Of a DNA stretch of 43,797 nt, positions 7,293-14,702 are shown one piece after another. The stretch covers positions 1 to 43,797 of the forward strand of contig NZ_JAMBOP010000037.1 of the NCBI RefSeq assembly GCF_023715645.1, read 5' to 3'. How positions within the stretch are numbered: the stretch's first letter is position 1; each line of letters opens with the position of its first letter. The notes beneath the pieces were generated by a model, which was not told the origin of the DNA, searched no databases, and was given only the letters and a program-made list of their open reading frames with translations. Source of the DNA: Bacillus cytotoxicus. Lineage in GTDB: Bacteria; Bacillota; Bacilli; Bacillales; Bacillaceae_G. Position numbers and translations under genes: made by a program.

Positions 7293-7307
7293 CCTACCGT
7301 TCGTTAG
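7293..7307 (-). promoter_or_regulatory. TetR operator-like site upstream of tetR
   Basis: CCTACCGTTCGTTAG on the plus strand; its core TACCGTTCGTTA is a near-palindrome (TA-CG--CG-TA). It lies 7-13 bases before the TetR start and would occlude the promoter. A close copy is at 6651-6665. Confidence 0.6.
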
Positions 7308-7413
7308 TTAAAGTATAGGATAGAAAAAGGATATAGTCAAGAAGGGTTTTAGCAGTTAATTAATTTTATAGACATATATAGACATTTGTTATCATATGTA
7401 ATAAAGTATAAGT

Positions 7414-8085
7414 ATGGAAAAATTATTAGATTTAAAAACCGTATCTAAAACATTAGGTGTTTCCGTTAAAACATTACAAAGATGGGATGCACAAGAAAAA
7501 ATAAAAGTTGTTCGCACTCCTGGTGGCAGAAGACGTATACCTGAAAGCGAAGTGCATCGCATATTAGGTTCAAATAATCAACCAAATAGAAAATTAGCTA
7601 TTTATGGTCGTGTTTCATCAAACGAACAAAAACAAAAAGGAGATTTAGAGCGTCAAATCCAATTCGTGCAAGAAAAAATGGAGAAATTACATTTTTCTTC
7701 TATTATAACCTTTTCAGATGTCGGTTCAGGATTGAACGACAAACGAAAAGGTTTGCTAAAAATCATGGACTTGGCGAAAAAAGGAGAAATAACAGATGTA
7801 GCTATCCGTTATCGAGATCGTTTGACACGTTTTGGTTATGGCTATTTAGAGGAATATTTTAAAAGTCACAACGTAACGATTCATATATTAGATGAAAAAG
7901 AAAATACAAAAAGTATACAAGAAGAATTAGCAGATGATTTAATGGACATTATTACAAGCTTTTCGGGAAAACTGTATGGTTTACGAAGTGAAAAACATAA
8001 AGAGTTACAAAAAACAGTAGAGGAGGAAATCATTCGTGTTCCAAACATACAAAACAAAACTTCAGAACACGAATGTTCTGAGTAG
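7414..8085 (+). CDS. tnpA: IS607-type serine recombinase (TnpA)
   Basis: A 223-residue serine transposase. Residues 1-52 form a MerR-like helix-turn-helix (LKTVSKTLGVSVKTLQRWD, then TPGGRRRI), the hallmark of IS607 recombinases. The catalytic domain starts AIYGRVSSNEQ with the nucleophilic serine and continues with a conserved arginine-rich segment, IRYRDRLTRFGYGYLEEYF. The tail overlaps the start of tnpB by about 50 bases, as in intact elements. No terminal damage is visible, so the enzyme could still be active in trans. Immediately upstream is the TetR gene, in the opposite direction. Confidence 0.92.
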   Translation: MEKLLDLKTVSKTLGVSVKTLQRWDAQEKIKVVRTPGGRRRIPESEVHRILGSNNQPNRKLAIYGRVSSNEQKQKGDLERQIQFVQEKMEKLHFSSIITFSDVGSGLNDKRKGLLKIMDLAKKGEITDVAIRYRDRLTRFGYGYLEEYFKSHNVTIHILDEKENTKSIQEELADDLMDIITSFSGKLYGLRSEKHKELQKTVEEEIIRVPNIQNKTSEHECSE

Positions 8086-8191
8086 TAAAGGTGTAATCGT
8101 TAATACTTATGAATATTATCAACAATTCGCAAAAGAATTTGGACGCATCGAACGAAAATTATTTGTTGACTTATATGTTCGTAGTCATTAG
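8036..8191 (+). pseudogene. tnpB: truncated tnpB (N-terminal 51 codons)
   Basis: GTG at 8036 follows AGGAGG and opens a frame beginning VFQTYKTKLQNTN that ends FVDLYVRSH at TAG 8189-8191. This matches the N-terminus of IS607-associated TnpB, a protein normally of about 400 residues that acts as an RNA-guided nuclease. All RuvC and zinc-ribbon parts are missing, as is the downstream guide-RNA region. The break coincides with the start of the 8193 repeat, so deletion or insertion removed the rest. Confidence 0.8.
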
Positions 8192-8192
8192 G

Positions 8193-8520
8193 AAATCCAT
8201 TTTAATTTTTCGACATATAGATTGCAACTATGCAGAAACAAAAGGAGCCTGCACTTAGAGGGCACTGAAAAACTAGCTACTTTGAGTAAGTAACAGAATT
8301 TTTATCAATATACAGCCATCAAAAAGAAGATAATCCCCTATATACAGTAGGTGGTTATCTTCTTTTTCCCTTTTAAGGGACTTTTTCAGCGCCCTCTGCA
8401 CTTATTGTCTACTTTTGTTTTCAAACCTTGCACGTGGCAGGAAAAGGCCCTGACCGCTCCTATGTATCGCCAGTCCCTCTCGCCCATTTAAAAAAATTCT
8501 TTTCTATCGGTTTTTCATAA
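8193..8520 (+). repeat. structured intergenic repeat, copy A (interrupted)
   Basis: Homologous to the complement of 42310-42515: both share TCCATTTTAATTTTTCGACA, then a GCAGAA(A)CAAAAGGAGCCTGCACTT segment, then GTGGCAGGAAA(A)GG and CTCTCGCCCA blocks. This copy is split after CTGCACTT by a 141-bp MITE-like insert. The stem arms GAAACAAAAG and CTTTTGTTTTC remain on either side. The whole 384-base gap between tnpB and lacI consists of this repeat, the insert and the lacI terminator. Confidence 0.8.
8257..8397. mobile_element. 141-bp MITE-like element inside repeat copy A
   Basis: The ends are AGAGGGCACTGAAAAA (8257-8272) and its complement with one change (8382-8397). The flanking sequence GCACTT is duplicated at 8251-8256 and 8398-8403. 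Inside is a 13-bp hairpin, AAAAAGAAGATAA at 8321-8333 with its complement at 8355-8367. There is no coding capacity. The ends look like those of some Bacillus insertion sequences (perhaps IS1182-like), which would supply the transposase; that link is a recollection, not shown here. Confidence 0.75.
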
Positions 8521-8540
8521 AGTAACTGAGTAGTTACTTT
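8519..8540. repeat. 9-bp perfect hairpin
   Basis: AAAGTAACT (8519-8527) and AGTTACTTT (8532-8540) flank GAGT. It lies between the repeat and the lacI terminator; its role is unknown. Confidence 0.5.
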
Positions 8541-8550
8541 GGATTTATAC

Positions 8551-8577
8551 AAAAAAGCTCCAGTAATAGGAGCTTTT
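8551..8577 (-). terminator. terminator of the lacI-family gene
   Basis: On the minus strand, AAAAGCTCC and GGAGCTTTT (8577-8569 and 8561-8553) form a stem followed by T residues. It overlaps the stop codon at 8576-8578. Confidence 0.85.
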
Positions 8578-9553
8578 ACACTGTTCCTCGTTCAATGAGA
8601 CGAAACGGTAACTCTTCAGAAGTCCCTGTAATTTGTTCCTGTTGTACTTGTTCGTAAAATAAGGAAAAAGCACGATTTCCCATTGCTAAGCCAGGATGTT
8701 CAATTGTTGTTATCTCTAACGCTTCAGAAATAGGATGGTTATCAAATCCTAAGATTGCTAAATCTTCTGGTACTCGTAGTCCTTGTTTTTTCGCTTCTGT
8801 TAATAATCCAGAAGCAACTTGATCGCTTGCAGCAAAAAGAGCGGTAGGGCGATTTTCCATCGTTAGTATGCTTTGAATGACATTCGCACCGTCTTGAATC
8901 GTGTAGCATTGATAAAACTGCCAGTCTGTTTGCGAGCGTTTCCCTGCTGCGTGAAGTGTATCAAAGAATGCTTGCTCACGCTGCTTTGTACTCACGCTTT
9001 TTTTACGTGCTAAACAAAATCCAATGCGTTCGTGTCCGTTTTGTAATAAATATTCTGTTCCAATCTGAAAGCCGTCGTAATGATTAACATAGACAGAAGA
9101 TATAAGAGGATGCAGCAGTTTTTCGCACGAAATGATAGGCGCAAATTTTGCGTAAGGTTCAATGGCTTCCCATGAGCTCGTTCGGGAGCAAATAATCATG
9201 CCATCAAATTGTTTCATTTTCATCATTTCAAGAACACGCATTTCTTCAATGCTATCGTAGTTTGTTTGACAGAGATTAATGCGATATCCAGCTTCAAGTG
9301 CTTTCGTTCCAATACCTTCAATAATTGTACTAAAGTACGGCAGATTAATAAAAGGAAGCATGACACCAATTGTATGCGTTTTTCCTTTTAGAAGATGAAC
9401 GGCATTTACATTTTTGGCGTAATTCAATTCTTCAACAGTTTCTAGGACGCGTTCTCGTTTTTCTTCACTGACATATGGATGTTCATTTAAGACACGTGAA
9501 ACAGTCGTAACGGAGACTCCAGCCGTTTTCGCGATTTGTTTTATATTTACCAT
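8576..9553 (-). CDS. LacI-family transcriptional regulator
   Basis: A 325-residue regulator. The N-terminal helix-turn-helix is VNIKQIAKTAGVSVTTVSRVL (residues 2-22, here quoted in part as AGVSVTTVSRVL), followed by the hinge LNYAKNVNAVHLLKGKT and a periplasmic-binding-like effector domain with IGVMLP, GFDNHPISE and TTIEHP. Length is normal for the family. ATG at 9553 is preferred because GAGGTGAAACAT precedes it; the frame continues upstream but into promoter sequence. The gene stands alone, ends in its own terminator and faces a lipoprotein gene. The ligand is probably a sugar, but no sugar genes are adjacent. Confidence 0.9.
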   Translation of the reverse strand: MVNIKQIAKTAGVSVTTVSRVLNEHPYVSEEKRERVLETVEELNYAKNVNAVHLLKGKTHTIGVMLPFINLPYFSTIIEGIGTKALEAGYRINLCQTNYDSIEEMRVLEMMKMKQFDGMIICSRTSSWEAIEPYAKFAPIISCEKLLHPLISSVYVNHYDGFQIGTEYLLQNGHERIGFCLARKKSVSTKQREQAFFDTLHAAGKRSQTDWQFYQCYTIQDGANVIQSILTMENRPTALFAASDQVASGLLTEAKKQGLRVPEDLAILGFDNHPISEALEITTIEHPGLAMGNRAFSLFYEQVQQEQITGTSEELPFRLIERGTV

Positions 9554-9615
9554 ATGTTTCACCTCTATTTCTATTATACAGAAAAGGATAAAAGAAATCT
9601 TGTGAAACTCTTGAC

Positions 9616-9631
9616 ATGAAAAGCGTTTCAT
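9616..9631 (-). promoter_or_regulatory. LacI-type operator candidate upstream of the lacI gene
   Basis: ATGAAA-AGCG-TTTCAT is a perfect 6-bp dyad, similar in form to LacI/CcpA-family sites but with its central bases shifted from the cre consensus. It lies about 63 bases before the regulator start, upstream of a TATAAT at 9575-9580 on the minus strand. Autoregulation is likely. Confidence 0.55.
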
Positions 9632-9648
9632 ACTCTATCTTGTTACTA

Positions 9649-9702
9649 ACGCTTTTGTTATTCGCGTAACGATTCAATTCGGCGTGAGAATAACAAAAGC
9701 GT
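9649..9702. repeat. perfect 15-bp inverted repeat between lacI and the lipoprotein gene
   Basis: ACGCTTTTGTTATTC at 9649-9663 is repeated as its exact complement at 9688-9702, with 24 bases between. No T-run follows on either strand, so it is not a terminator. It lies in the divergent intergenic region and may be a pair of operator half-sites or a structured leader. Confidence 0.7.
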
Positions 9703-9824
9703 GTTTGTCAAATTGTGTGAGATAAACGAGGAAAGTTTTCAAAGGTAGAGCAGTAAGAAAAAGAGAATATGAACATAACATACGAAAGCCTGAAAAGAGA
9801 ATGTTGAGAAAGGGCGGATACAAT

Positions 9825-10385
9825 TTGAAAAAACGGATGATATGTTTCGTATTTTCTAGTATGGTGTTAAGTGCATGTTCTTTTCAGCAAACGATGGTCG
9901 AAGAAAAAAAGTTTGCAGCAGATTTAGAGGCAAGTGAAGATATGATGTCTGATCCAATACCGGTACAGGCTGTAAAAAATGTTCTTCCTTTTTCTTTTTA
10001 CACACCATCATTTTTACCATATGAATCATCAGATAATCCAAAAGCAGTTGTTCGAAAAATGGGAGATAAGCGGATTGCTCTTGATATTAAATATGAACGG
10101 CAAGAAAAAGGTTTACGAGATTATCTTGAACTAACAGTTGCAAACTTTTCGTACAATTTCCCTTATATTGTAGAACAAAATCGTTTTCAGGAGAAAGTAA
10201 CACTTGCAAACGGTATAACAGCCTATTTTCGAAATAGTAATGAAGAAATGGACGGAGAAGATATGGCAACGCTCACATGGAAAGAAAAGAAGGTGGAGTA
10301 TCAGTTGCTTTATCGAAACGTTCGTGATCAAAAAAGTGAAGATGTTAAACAAAATTTAGTATATATTGCTAGTAAAATGCAATAG
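9825..10385 (+). CDS. putative lipoprotein
   Basis: A 186-residue exported protein. The signal peptide KKRMICFVFSSMVLSAC ends in a lipobox (LSAC), so the cysteine should be lipidated and the protein anchored outside the membrane. The mature part has no motif I recognise; it includes YTPSFLPYESS and a charged beta-rich region ending YIASKMQ, somewhat like DUF4367-type domains, but that is a weak impression. TTG at 9825 has AAAGGGCGG upstream; ATG at 9801 is the alternative. A terminator shared with the convergent rhodanese gene follows the stop. Confidence 0.75.
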   Translation: MKKRMICFVFSSMVLSACSFQQTMVEEKKFAADLEASEDMMSDPIPVQAVKNVLPFSFYTPSFLPYESSDNPKAVVRKMGDKRIALDIKYERQEKGLRDYLELTVANFSYNFPYIVEQNRFQEKVTLANGITAYFRNSNEEMDGEDMATLTWKEKKVEYQLLYRNVRDQKSEDVKQNLVYIASKMQ

Positions 10386-10412
10386 CTAGCTTGTGTTATA
10401 CAAGCTAGCTAT
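10382..10412. terminator. bidirectional terminator
   Basis: ATAGCTAGCTTG (10382-10393) pairs perfectly with CAAGCTAGCTAT (10401-10412). It sits between the convergent lipoprotein and yqhL genes and includes the lipoprotein stop codon. Confidence 0.75.
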
Positions 10413-10417
10413 TATTA

Positions 10418-10807
10418 CTATGAGTTTTTCTTTTTTACTTTACCAGACCAAGTTTTAAAGCCGCCTTGTAATTGATAAAATTCTTTATAGCCGTGTTTCT
10501 TTAAGAATTGTGCTGCGCGGCCTGTTCGGAAACCGTTTTGGCAATACATATAAATCGGTTGATCCGTACGAAGTTCTTTGTAACGAAGACGTATTTGTGA
10601 AATCGGAATATTACGCGCTCCTAAAATGTGACCAGCATTATATTCGTCCGCTTCACGAATATCGATTAACTGTGCCTTACGGTAACCAGCGCGAAATTCT
10701 TCTTCTGAAAGTGTTTTAATTAATTTTTTTTGATAGAAATACATCCATACAGAATAGCCGATAAATCCTAGAGTTATGGCTAGTAAAATAATAACATTTG
10801 TTGACAC
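10418..10807 (-). CDS. yqhL: membrane-anchored rhodanese-domain protein YqhL
   Basis: A 129-residue protein with an N-terminal membrane helix (about residues 4-24) and a single rhodanese domain (about 35-125). The active-site loop YCQNGFRTG places the catalytic cysteine at about residue 89, so sulfur transfer or persulfide chemistry on the cytoplasmic face is likely. It starts with GTG at 10807 after GGGAGCG. It lies next to lipM as in B. subtilis, but the glycine cleavage genes that neighbour it there are absent from this window. Confidence 0.88.
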   Translation of the reverse strand: MSTNVIILLAITLGFIGYSVWMYFYQKKLIKTLSEEEFRAGYRKAQLIDIREADEYNAGHILGARNIPISQIRLRYKELRTDQPIYMYCQNGFRTGRAAQFLKKHGYKEFYQLQGGFKTWSGKVKKKNS

Positions 10808-10974
10808 GATTATATCGCTCCCTTTTTCTTATCCTACTTTCCATATTATAATGCCCGTATGTATTTATGCAACAAGTTCATTTTGGATTCGAAGAAATTT
10901 CATATTCTTTCACAAATTTTGTCGAATTTGATAGACTAGAGAATGTGAAAAAAATTAGTTATATGAGGTGTGGG

Positions 10975-11811
10975 ATGGAAAAGGAAAAATGGTGTTATAT
11001 AAATTCCGGTAAATGTTCTCCGGCGTTTAATATGGCGTTAGATGAATGTTTGTTAAATTGGCAAAGTGAAAAGAAAATGCCGCCAACCATTCGTTTTTAT
11101 GAATGGGAAGTTCCGACATTAACAGTGGGGTATTTCCAGCGCGCTTCAAAAGAAATTGATATGGATGCAGTGAATAGAAATGATTTTGGATTTGTACGTC
11201 GTCAAACGGGCGGGCGAGGCGTGCTTCATGATAAAGAATTAACATATAGTGTCATTGTGTCTGAAGAGCATCCAAGCATGCCAAAAACTGTGACAGAAGC
11301 ATATCGCGTTATTTCACAAGGATTGTTAGACGGATTTAAAGCGTTAGGTTTAGAAGCATATTTTGCAGTACCAAAAACAGCTGAGGAGCGCGAAAATTTG
11401 AAAAATCCACGTTCAGCAGTTTGTTTTGATGCTCCGTCATGGTATGAAATTGTTGTAGAAGGTCGCAAAATTGCTGGGAGTGCACAAACGAGGCAAAAAG
11501 GCGTTATTTTACAGCACGGTTCAATTCCGTTAGATATTGATTTAGATATGCTGTATGATTTGTTCCTGTTTCCGAATGAACGTGTGAAAGAACGCATGAA
11601 AAAAATGTTCTCTTCTAAAGCAATTGCAATTAATGAATTAACAGATCGTACTTTTACGATTCAACAACTAATCGATGCATTCCATATTGGATTTGAAAAA
11701 GGATTAAATGTGGAACTTGTTCCGTATGAGTTAACAGAAGAACAACGTCATGAAGTAGAAACTTTAGCAAAAGAAAAATATGAAAGTGATGAATGGAACT
11801 ATAAAAAATAA
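10975..11811 (+). CDS. lipM: octanoyl-[acyl carrier protein]:GcvH octanoyltransferase LipM
   Basis: A 278-residue member of the biotin/lipoate protein ligase fold. LipM moves octanoate from acyl carrier protein to GcvH, the first step of lipoic acid synthesis in Bacillus. The [12 protein letters not shown] segment and [19 protein letters not shown] match the family, and [10 protein letters not shown] contains the catalytic cysteine that carries the thioester. ATG at 10975 is chosen from GAGGTGTGGG just upstream; the frame extends further without a better start. The gene has its own strong terminator and is monocistronic. Confidence 0.95.
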   Translation: MEKEKWCYINSGKCSPAFNMALDECLLNWQSEKKMPPTIRFYEWEVPTLTVGYFQRASKEIDMDAVNRNDFGFVRRQTGGRGVLHDKELTYSVIVSEEHPSMPKTVTEAYRVISQGLLDGFKALGLEAYFAVPKTAEERENLKNPRSAVCFDAPSWYEIVVEGRKIAGSAQTRQKGVILQHGSIPLDIDLDMLYDLFLFPNERVKERMKKMFSSKAIAINELTDRTFTIQQLIDAFHIGFEKGLNVELVPYELTEEQRHEVETLAKEKYESDEWNYKK

Positions 11812-11840
11812 GGAGATGGATATCCATCTCCTTATTTTTT
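11806..11840 (+). terminator. lipM terminator
   Basis: AAATAAGGAGATGGAT and its exact complement (11806-11821 and 11822-11837) form a 16-bp palindrome with a T-run. The lipM stop codon is within the left arm. Confidence 0.9.
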
Positions 11841-11887
11841 ATATGAATGAGAGCTCTCCCAGCAAGGGGAGAACTTTGCTTTATCAA

Positions 11888-12736
11888 TTATAATAAGTTC
11901 AATACTTTTTCCACTTTAATTCCTTTTTGCTTTAATGAACGCAAACGGTTTACAACATCCATGATTTCTGCATCGAATGCTACCGATATCCCTTGTTTTT
12001 GTAACTCGCTTTTTAAGTTCTCGATAGAATCGTCTACATCCATCCCAAGTTCGTAATCTTGACATACATCTACAGCCTGTTTTACAAGACGAACATATTT
12101 TTCTTGTAAATCAGAATTTTGCTGATTTTTCACAGGTTGTTTAACTGAAGATGTTGGCTCTGCTGGAGTTGACACCGTTACTACTTTTTGGGCTGTAGTT
12201 GGTGCAACTACTTCTTTTTGTACAGGTTTTGGTGTCGTTTTCAATACAGGCTCTGGACGCACTGACTTCGGAGTAGGTACCTGTGTAGGTGCAACATTTA
12301 CAACTGGTTTTGTTACAGGTGTCGTTTCTTTTGAAGTTTCAACCACTATTTCTTTTTTCGGCGCTGGCGTTTCGACAACGGGTAGCGGATTCTCTTCTAA
12401 TTCTACTGTTTCTTCTTTTGTTCCTTTACTCCACATAACACGTTCAATTTGCAGTGAAACATTATTTTTGTTCATAGCGCTTAATGTCACTTTTCCAACT
12501 TCGGCATTGCCAGTAAAATCGACAATTTTATAAATAACGCTCTTGTTCCAATCTACTTTTCCGCTCAAAAATAATTCTTCGTTACATTTTGGTGTTAAGC
12601 CCTCGACTTTAATTTCTGCGTTTACACCGTTCTCACTATACACCATAATTAGCGAAGCATTTACATCTTCGTCTGCTAACATTAGTTCACGTACCATTTT
12701 GCCGGTGCGTACTTGCGTTTTCTTCTTAAGTGACAT
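11888..12736 (-). CDS. hypothetical protein with Pro/Thr-rich linker (282 aa)
   Basis: I do not recognise this protein. It has three parts: an N-terminal globular region (about residues 1-115, beta-rich, with KVDWNKSVIYKIVDFTG), a low-complexity linker (about 115-215) rich in P, T, V, E and K with repeated ETxxPVTKP-like motifs, and a helical C-terminal domain (about 220-282). There is no signal peptide or membrane segment. ATG at 12736 follows GAGAGGGG at 7 bases. A sigma-A-like promoter lies at 12810-12839. The layout suggests a scaffold or spore-layer protein, but that is speculation. Confidence 0.7.
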   Translation of the reverse strand: MSLKKKTQVRTGKMVRELMLADEDVNASLIMVYSENGVNAEIKVEGLTPKCNEELFLSGKVDWNKSVIYKIVDFTGNAEVGKVTLSAMNKNNVSLQIERVMWSKGTKEETVELEENPLPVVETPAPKKEIVVETSKETTPVTKPVVNVAPTQVPTPKSVRPEPVLKTTPKPVQKEVVAPTTAQKVVTVSTPAEPTSSVKQPVKNQQNSDLQEKYVRLVKQAVDVCQDYELGMDVDDSIENLKSELQKQGISVAFDAEIMDVVNRLRSLKQKGIKVEKVLNLL

Positions 12737-12809
12737 CAAATTTCCCCTCTCAAAAATTTAGTAACAATAAAAAAATCATATAACGAAAAATAATTGCTCA
12801 CGAAGAAAT

Positions 12810-12839
12810 ATGATACCGATAATAAAAGCATCAAGTCAA
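12810..12839 (-). promoter_or_regulatory. sigma-A promoter of the 11888 gene
   Basis: On the minus strand, TTGACT (12839-12834), an 18-base spacer and TATCAT (12815-12810) precede the start by about 75 bases. Confidence 0.55.
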
Positions 12840-12911
12840 CAATTTACTTTAATTATTTTGTATTTTTCTTTTTTTGTTTATGAATTTTTTTATTTTGTAA
12901 AATTAGACAGA

Positions 12912-12936
12912 AGAGAAACAGCCATCTGAACGGCTT
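12912..12936 (-). terminator. weak terminator after the DUF1129-like gene
   Basis: On the minus strand AAAAGCC and GGCTGTTT surround GTTCAGAT, followed by a pyrimidine-rich stretch. The stem is short, so efficiency is uncertain. Confidence 0.4.
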
Positions 12937-13605
12937 TTAAAATTTAGAAATGTTATATAATAATTTATAAATTATATAAAATAAAAAAGCAATTAAAGTA
13001 CTTTGCCAAACTGTTAAATTGTAGGAGAGGTAAGAAATTTGCTTAAAGTGTATATTTGAGAATACAGATAAAGAAAATGGTATTGCAATTGTTAAACCAA
13101 GTGTAATTTTTTGTTTCCAAGATGCTAATATTGTGAAAGAATAACGTCTTAACAGGAAAAGTGTTAAAAAAACGCCAATTGTTAGGATGCTAGCAGATAA
13201 TATAGTTCCAGGAATACTAAATGGAATCGTTGGTTTATTCGTATTTGTAAAAAGAATCTGTATGCATGTAACAAATGTATCATATCCAAATTGGATAGCT
13301 AATAATAAACTAACTGTAAAACCAATAACCGCAAATTTCTCCAAGGAAGTTTGGTGTTGGGAGGCGATAATTAATTCATCACAATAAGCCTTTAAATCCT
13401 TTCCAAAAATATCGTAAGCATTTCTCCCTTGTTTTTGTGCTTCTAAAAGGTGATCTAATATTTCTAATAATAATTCTTCCATCTGCTTTTGTGGAACACT
13501 AGTAAAACGTAAATATATGAGCATATCCCCATAAGCAGCTTCGTTTTCAGGTGTGAGAAGCTCGCGTTTTTTATTGTTCAATTCAACCATATCTTTCGCC
13601 TTCAT
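12937..13605 (-). CDS. DUF1129-like membrane protein paired with PadR
   Basis: A 222-residue protein: a cytoplasmic helical N-terminus (KAKDMVELNNKKRELLTPEN and onward, about 80 residues) followed by about five hydrophobic helices. This arrangement matches DUF1129/DUF1048-like proteins often encoded directly after PadR regulators. ATG at 13605 has GGGAG 10 bases upstream; GTG at 13614 overlaps the PadR stop and is the alternative. It is probably co-transcribed with, and translationally coupled to, padR. Function unknown; an accessory or sensor role in the membrane is possible. Confidence 0.75.
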   Translation of the reverse strand: MKAKDMVELNNKKRELLTPENEAAYGDMLIYLRFTSVPQKQMEELLLEILDHLLEAQKQGRNAYDIFGKDLKAYCDELIIASQHQTSLEKFAVIGFTVSLLLAIQFGYDTFVTCIQILFTNTNKPTIPFSIPGTILSASILTIGVFLTLFLLRRYSFTILASWKQKITLGLTIAIPFSLSVFSNIHFKQISYLSYNLTVWQSTLIAFLFYIIYKLLYNISKF

Positions 13606-13610
13606 CCATT

Positions 13611-13928
13611 TCACTCTCCCTTTAACAAATCATTTACTGTGGTTGATACCATATCCCAGCTCTTTTTAAATTCCTCCAGCTGTTCAAATCCTTTTTTTGT
13701 AACGTGATAATATTTGCGCTTCGGTCCAAGGCTGGAGGCTTTCAATGTTCCTTCAATAAGTTTTTCTTTTTGCATACGTAACAAAAGAGGATAAATACTT
13801 CCTTCACTTACAAATGTAAAACCTTGTTGATGTAATTTTGTACTGAGTTCGTATCCGTACACTTCTTCTTGCGAAATGATATATAAAATACATCCTTCAA
13901 GCACGCCTTTTAGCATTTGACTATGCAT
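13611..13928 (-). CDS. PadR-family transcriptional regulator
   Basis: A 105-residue winged-helix protein. LKGVLEGCILYIISQEEVYGYEL opens the PadR domain (shown in part: EEVYGYELSTKL), SEGSIYPLLLRMQKEKLI is the recognition helix region and LGPKRKYYHVTKKG the wing. ATG at 13928 follows AGGTGG. Two related palindromes overlap its promoter, a layout expected of autorepression. It shares an operon with the membrane gene downstream. PadR members of this size often sense membrane-active or phenolic compounds, but the signal here is unknown. Confidence 0.9.
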   Translation of the reverse strand: MHSQMLKGVLEGCILYIISQEEVYGYELSTKLHQQGFTFVSEGSIYPLLLRMQKEKLIEGTLKASSLGPKRKYYHVTKKGFEQLEEFKKSWDMVSTTVNDLLKGE

Positions 13929-13945
13929 TACTTTACCACCTCCGG

Positions 13946-14012
13946 GTAACTTGCCTTGCAAGGTACTTGATATTTGGATTATATCATCCAGTAACTTGTA
14001 AGGCAAGTTACT
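13946..14012 (-). promoter_or_regulatory. padR promoter with two palindromic operators
   Basis: The promoter on the minus strand is TTGCCT (14006-14001), 17 bases, TATAAT (13983-13978). Operator 1 is AGTAACTTG-TAAGG-CAAGTTACT at 13990-14012, a perfect 9-bp dyad over the -35. Operator 2, GTAACTTGCCTTGCAAGGTACT at 13946-13967 (core CCTTGCAAGG), covers the transcription start area. Confidence 0.8.
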
Positions 14013-14026
14013 GAAGCGAGAAAGGT

Positions 14027-14116
14027 ATGGAATTGAAAAATATGTTTATCCAAAAGATAAGGCATCAAGAGTTAGAAGAAACCATTAGAGGTTATATTCA
14101 TCAACATTTTACATAA
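14027..14116 (+). CDS. possible small ORF (29 aa) upstream of mntR
   Basis: ATG at 14027 opens a 29-codon frame (MELKNMFIQKIRHQELEETI and a short tail). GAGAAAGG lies before it. It is helical and charged. It ends 20 bases before the mntR promoter, so it is separate from mntR. I know no homologue and cannot exclude chance. Confidence 0.3.
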   Translation: MELKNMFIQKIRHQELEETIRGYIHQHFT

Positions 14117-14135
14117 AATGAGCTTGTTTCTCCCC

Positions 14136-14164
14136 TTGTCACAATATCCTTTCTGGTGTATCAT
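14136..14164 (+). promoter_or_regulatory. mntR promoter
   Basis: TTGTCA (14136-14141), 17 bases, TATCAT (14159-14164), about 54 bases before the start codon. Confidence 0.65.
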
Positions 14165-14199
14165 TTTATTGATTGCTTAGTACGGAATTTATAAACTGA

Positions 14200-14646
<447 letters not shown>

Positions 14647-14655
14647 GAAACGATA

Positions 14656-14702
14656 AAAAAGAAAGACCACACTTCTTAAAAAGAAGCGCGGTCTTTCTTT
14701 TT
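14656..14702. terminator. bidirectional terminator mntR/yqhP
   Basis: AAAAAGAAAGACC (14656-14668) pairs with GGTCTTTCTTTTT (14690-14702); a second small stem (CTTCTT/AAGAAG) sits inside. It extends into the 3' end of yqhP on the minus strand. Confidence 0.85.

Larger units (their letters stand above)
7414..8191 (+). mobile_element. IS607-family insertion sequence remnant
   Basis: An IS607-type recombinase gene is followed by an overlapping but truncated tnpB. IS607 elements lack terminal inverted repeats, so the left end cannot be fixed; the right half is lost, and sequence belonging to a structured repeat begins at about 8193. The recombinase frame is intact, but the element has lost its right end and so is unlikely to move by itself. 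Confidence 0.8.

Noticed and set aside
8519-8540. Terminator for tnpB or the repeat
   Set aside because: The hairpin has no T-run on either strand.
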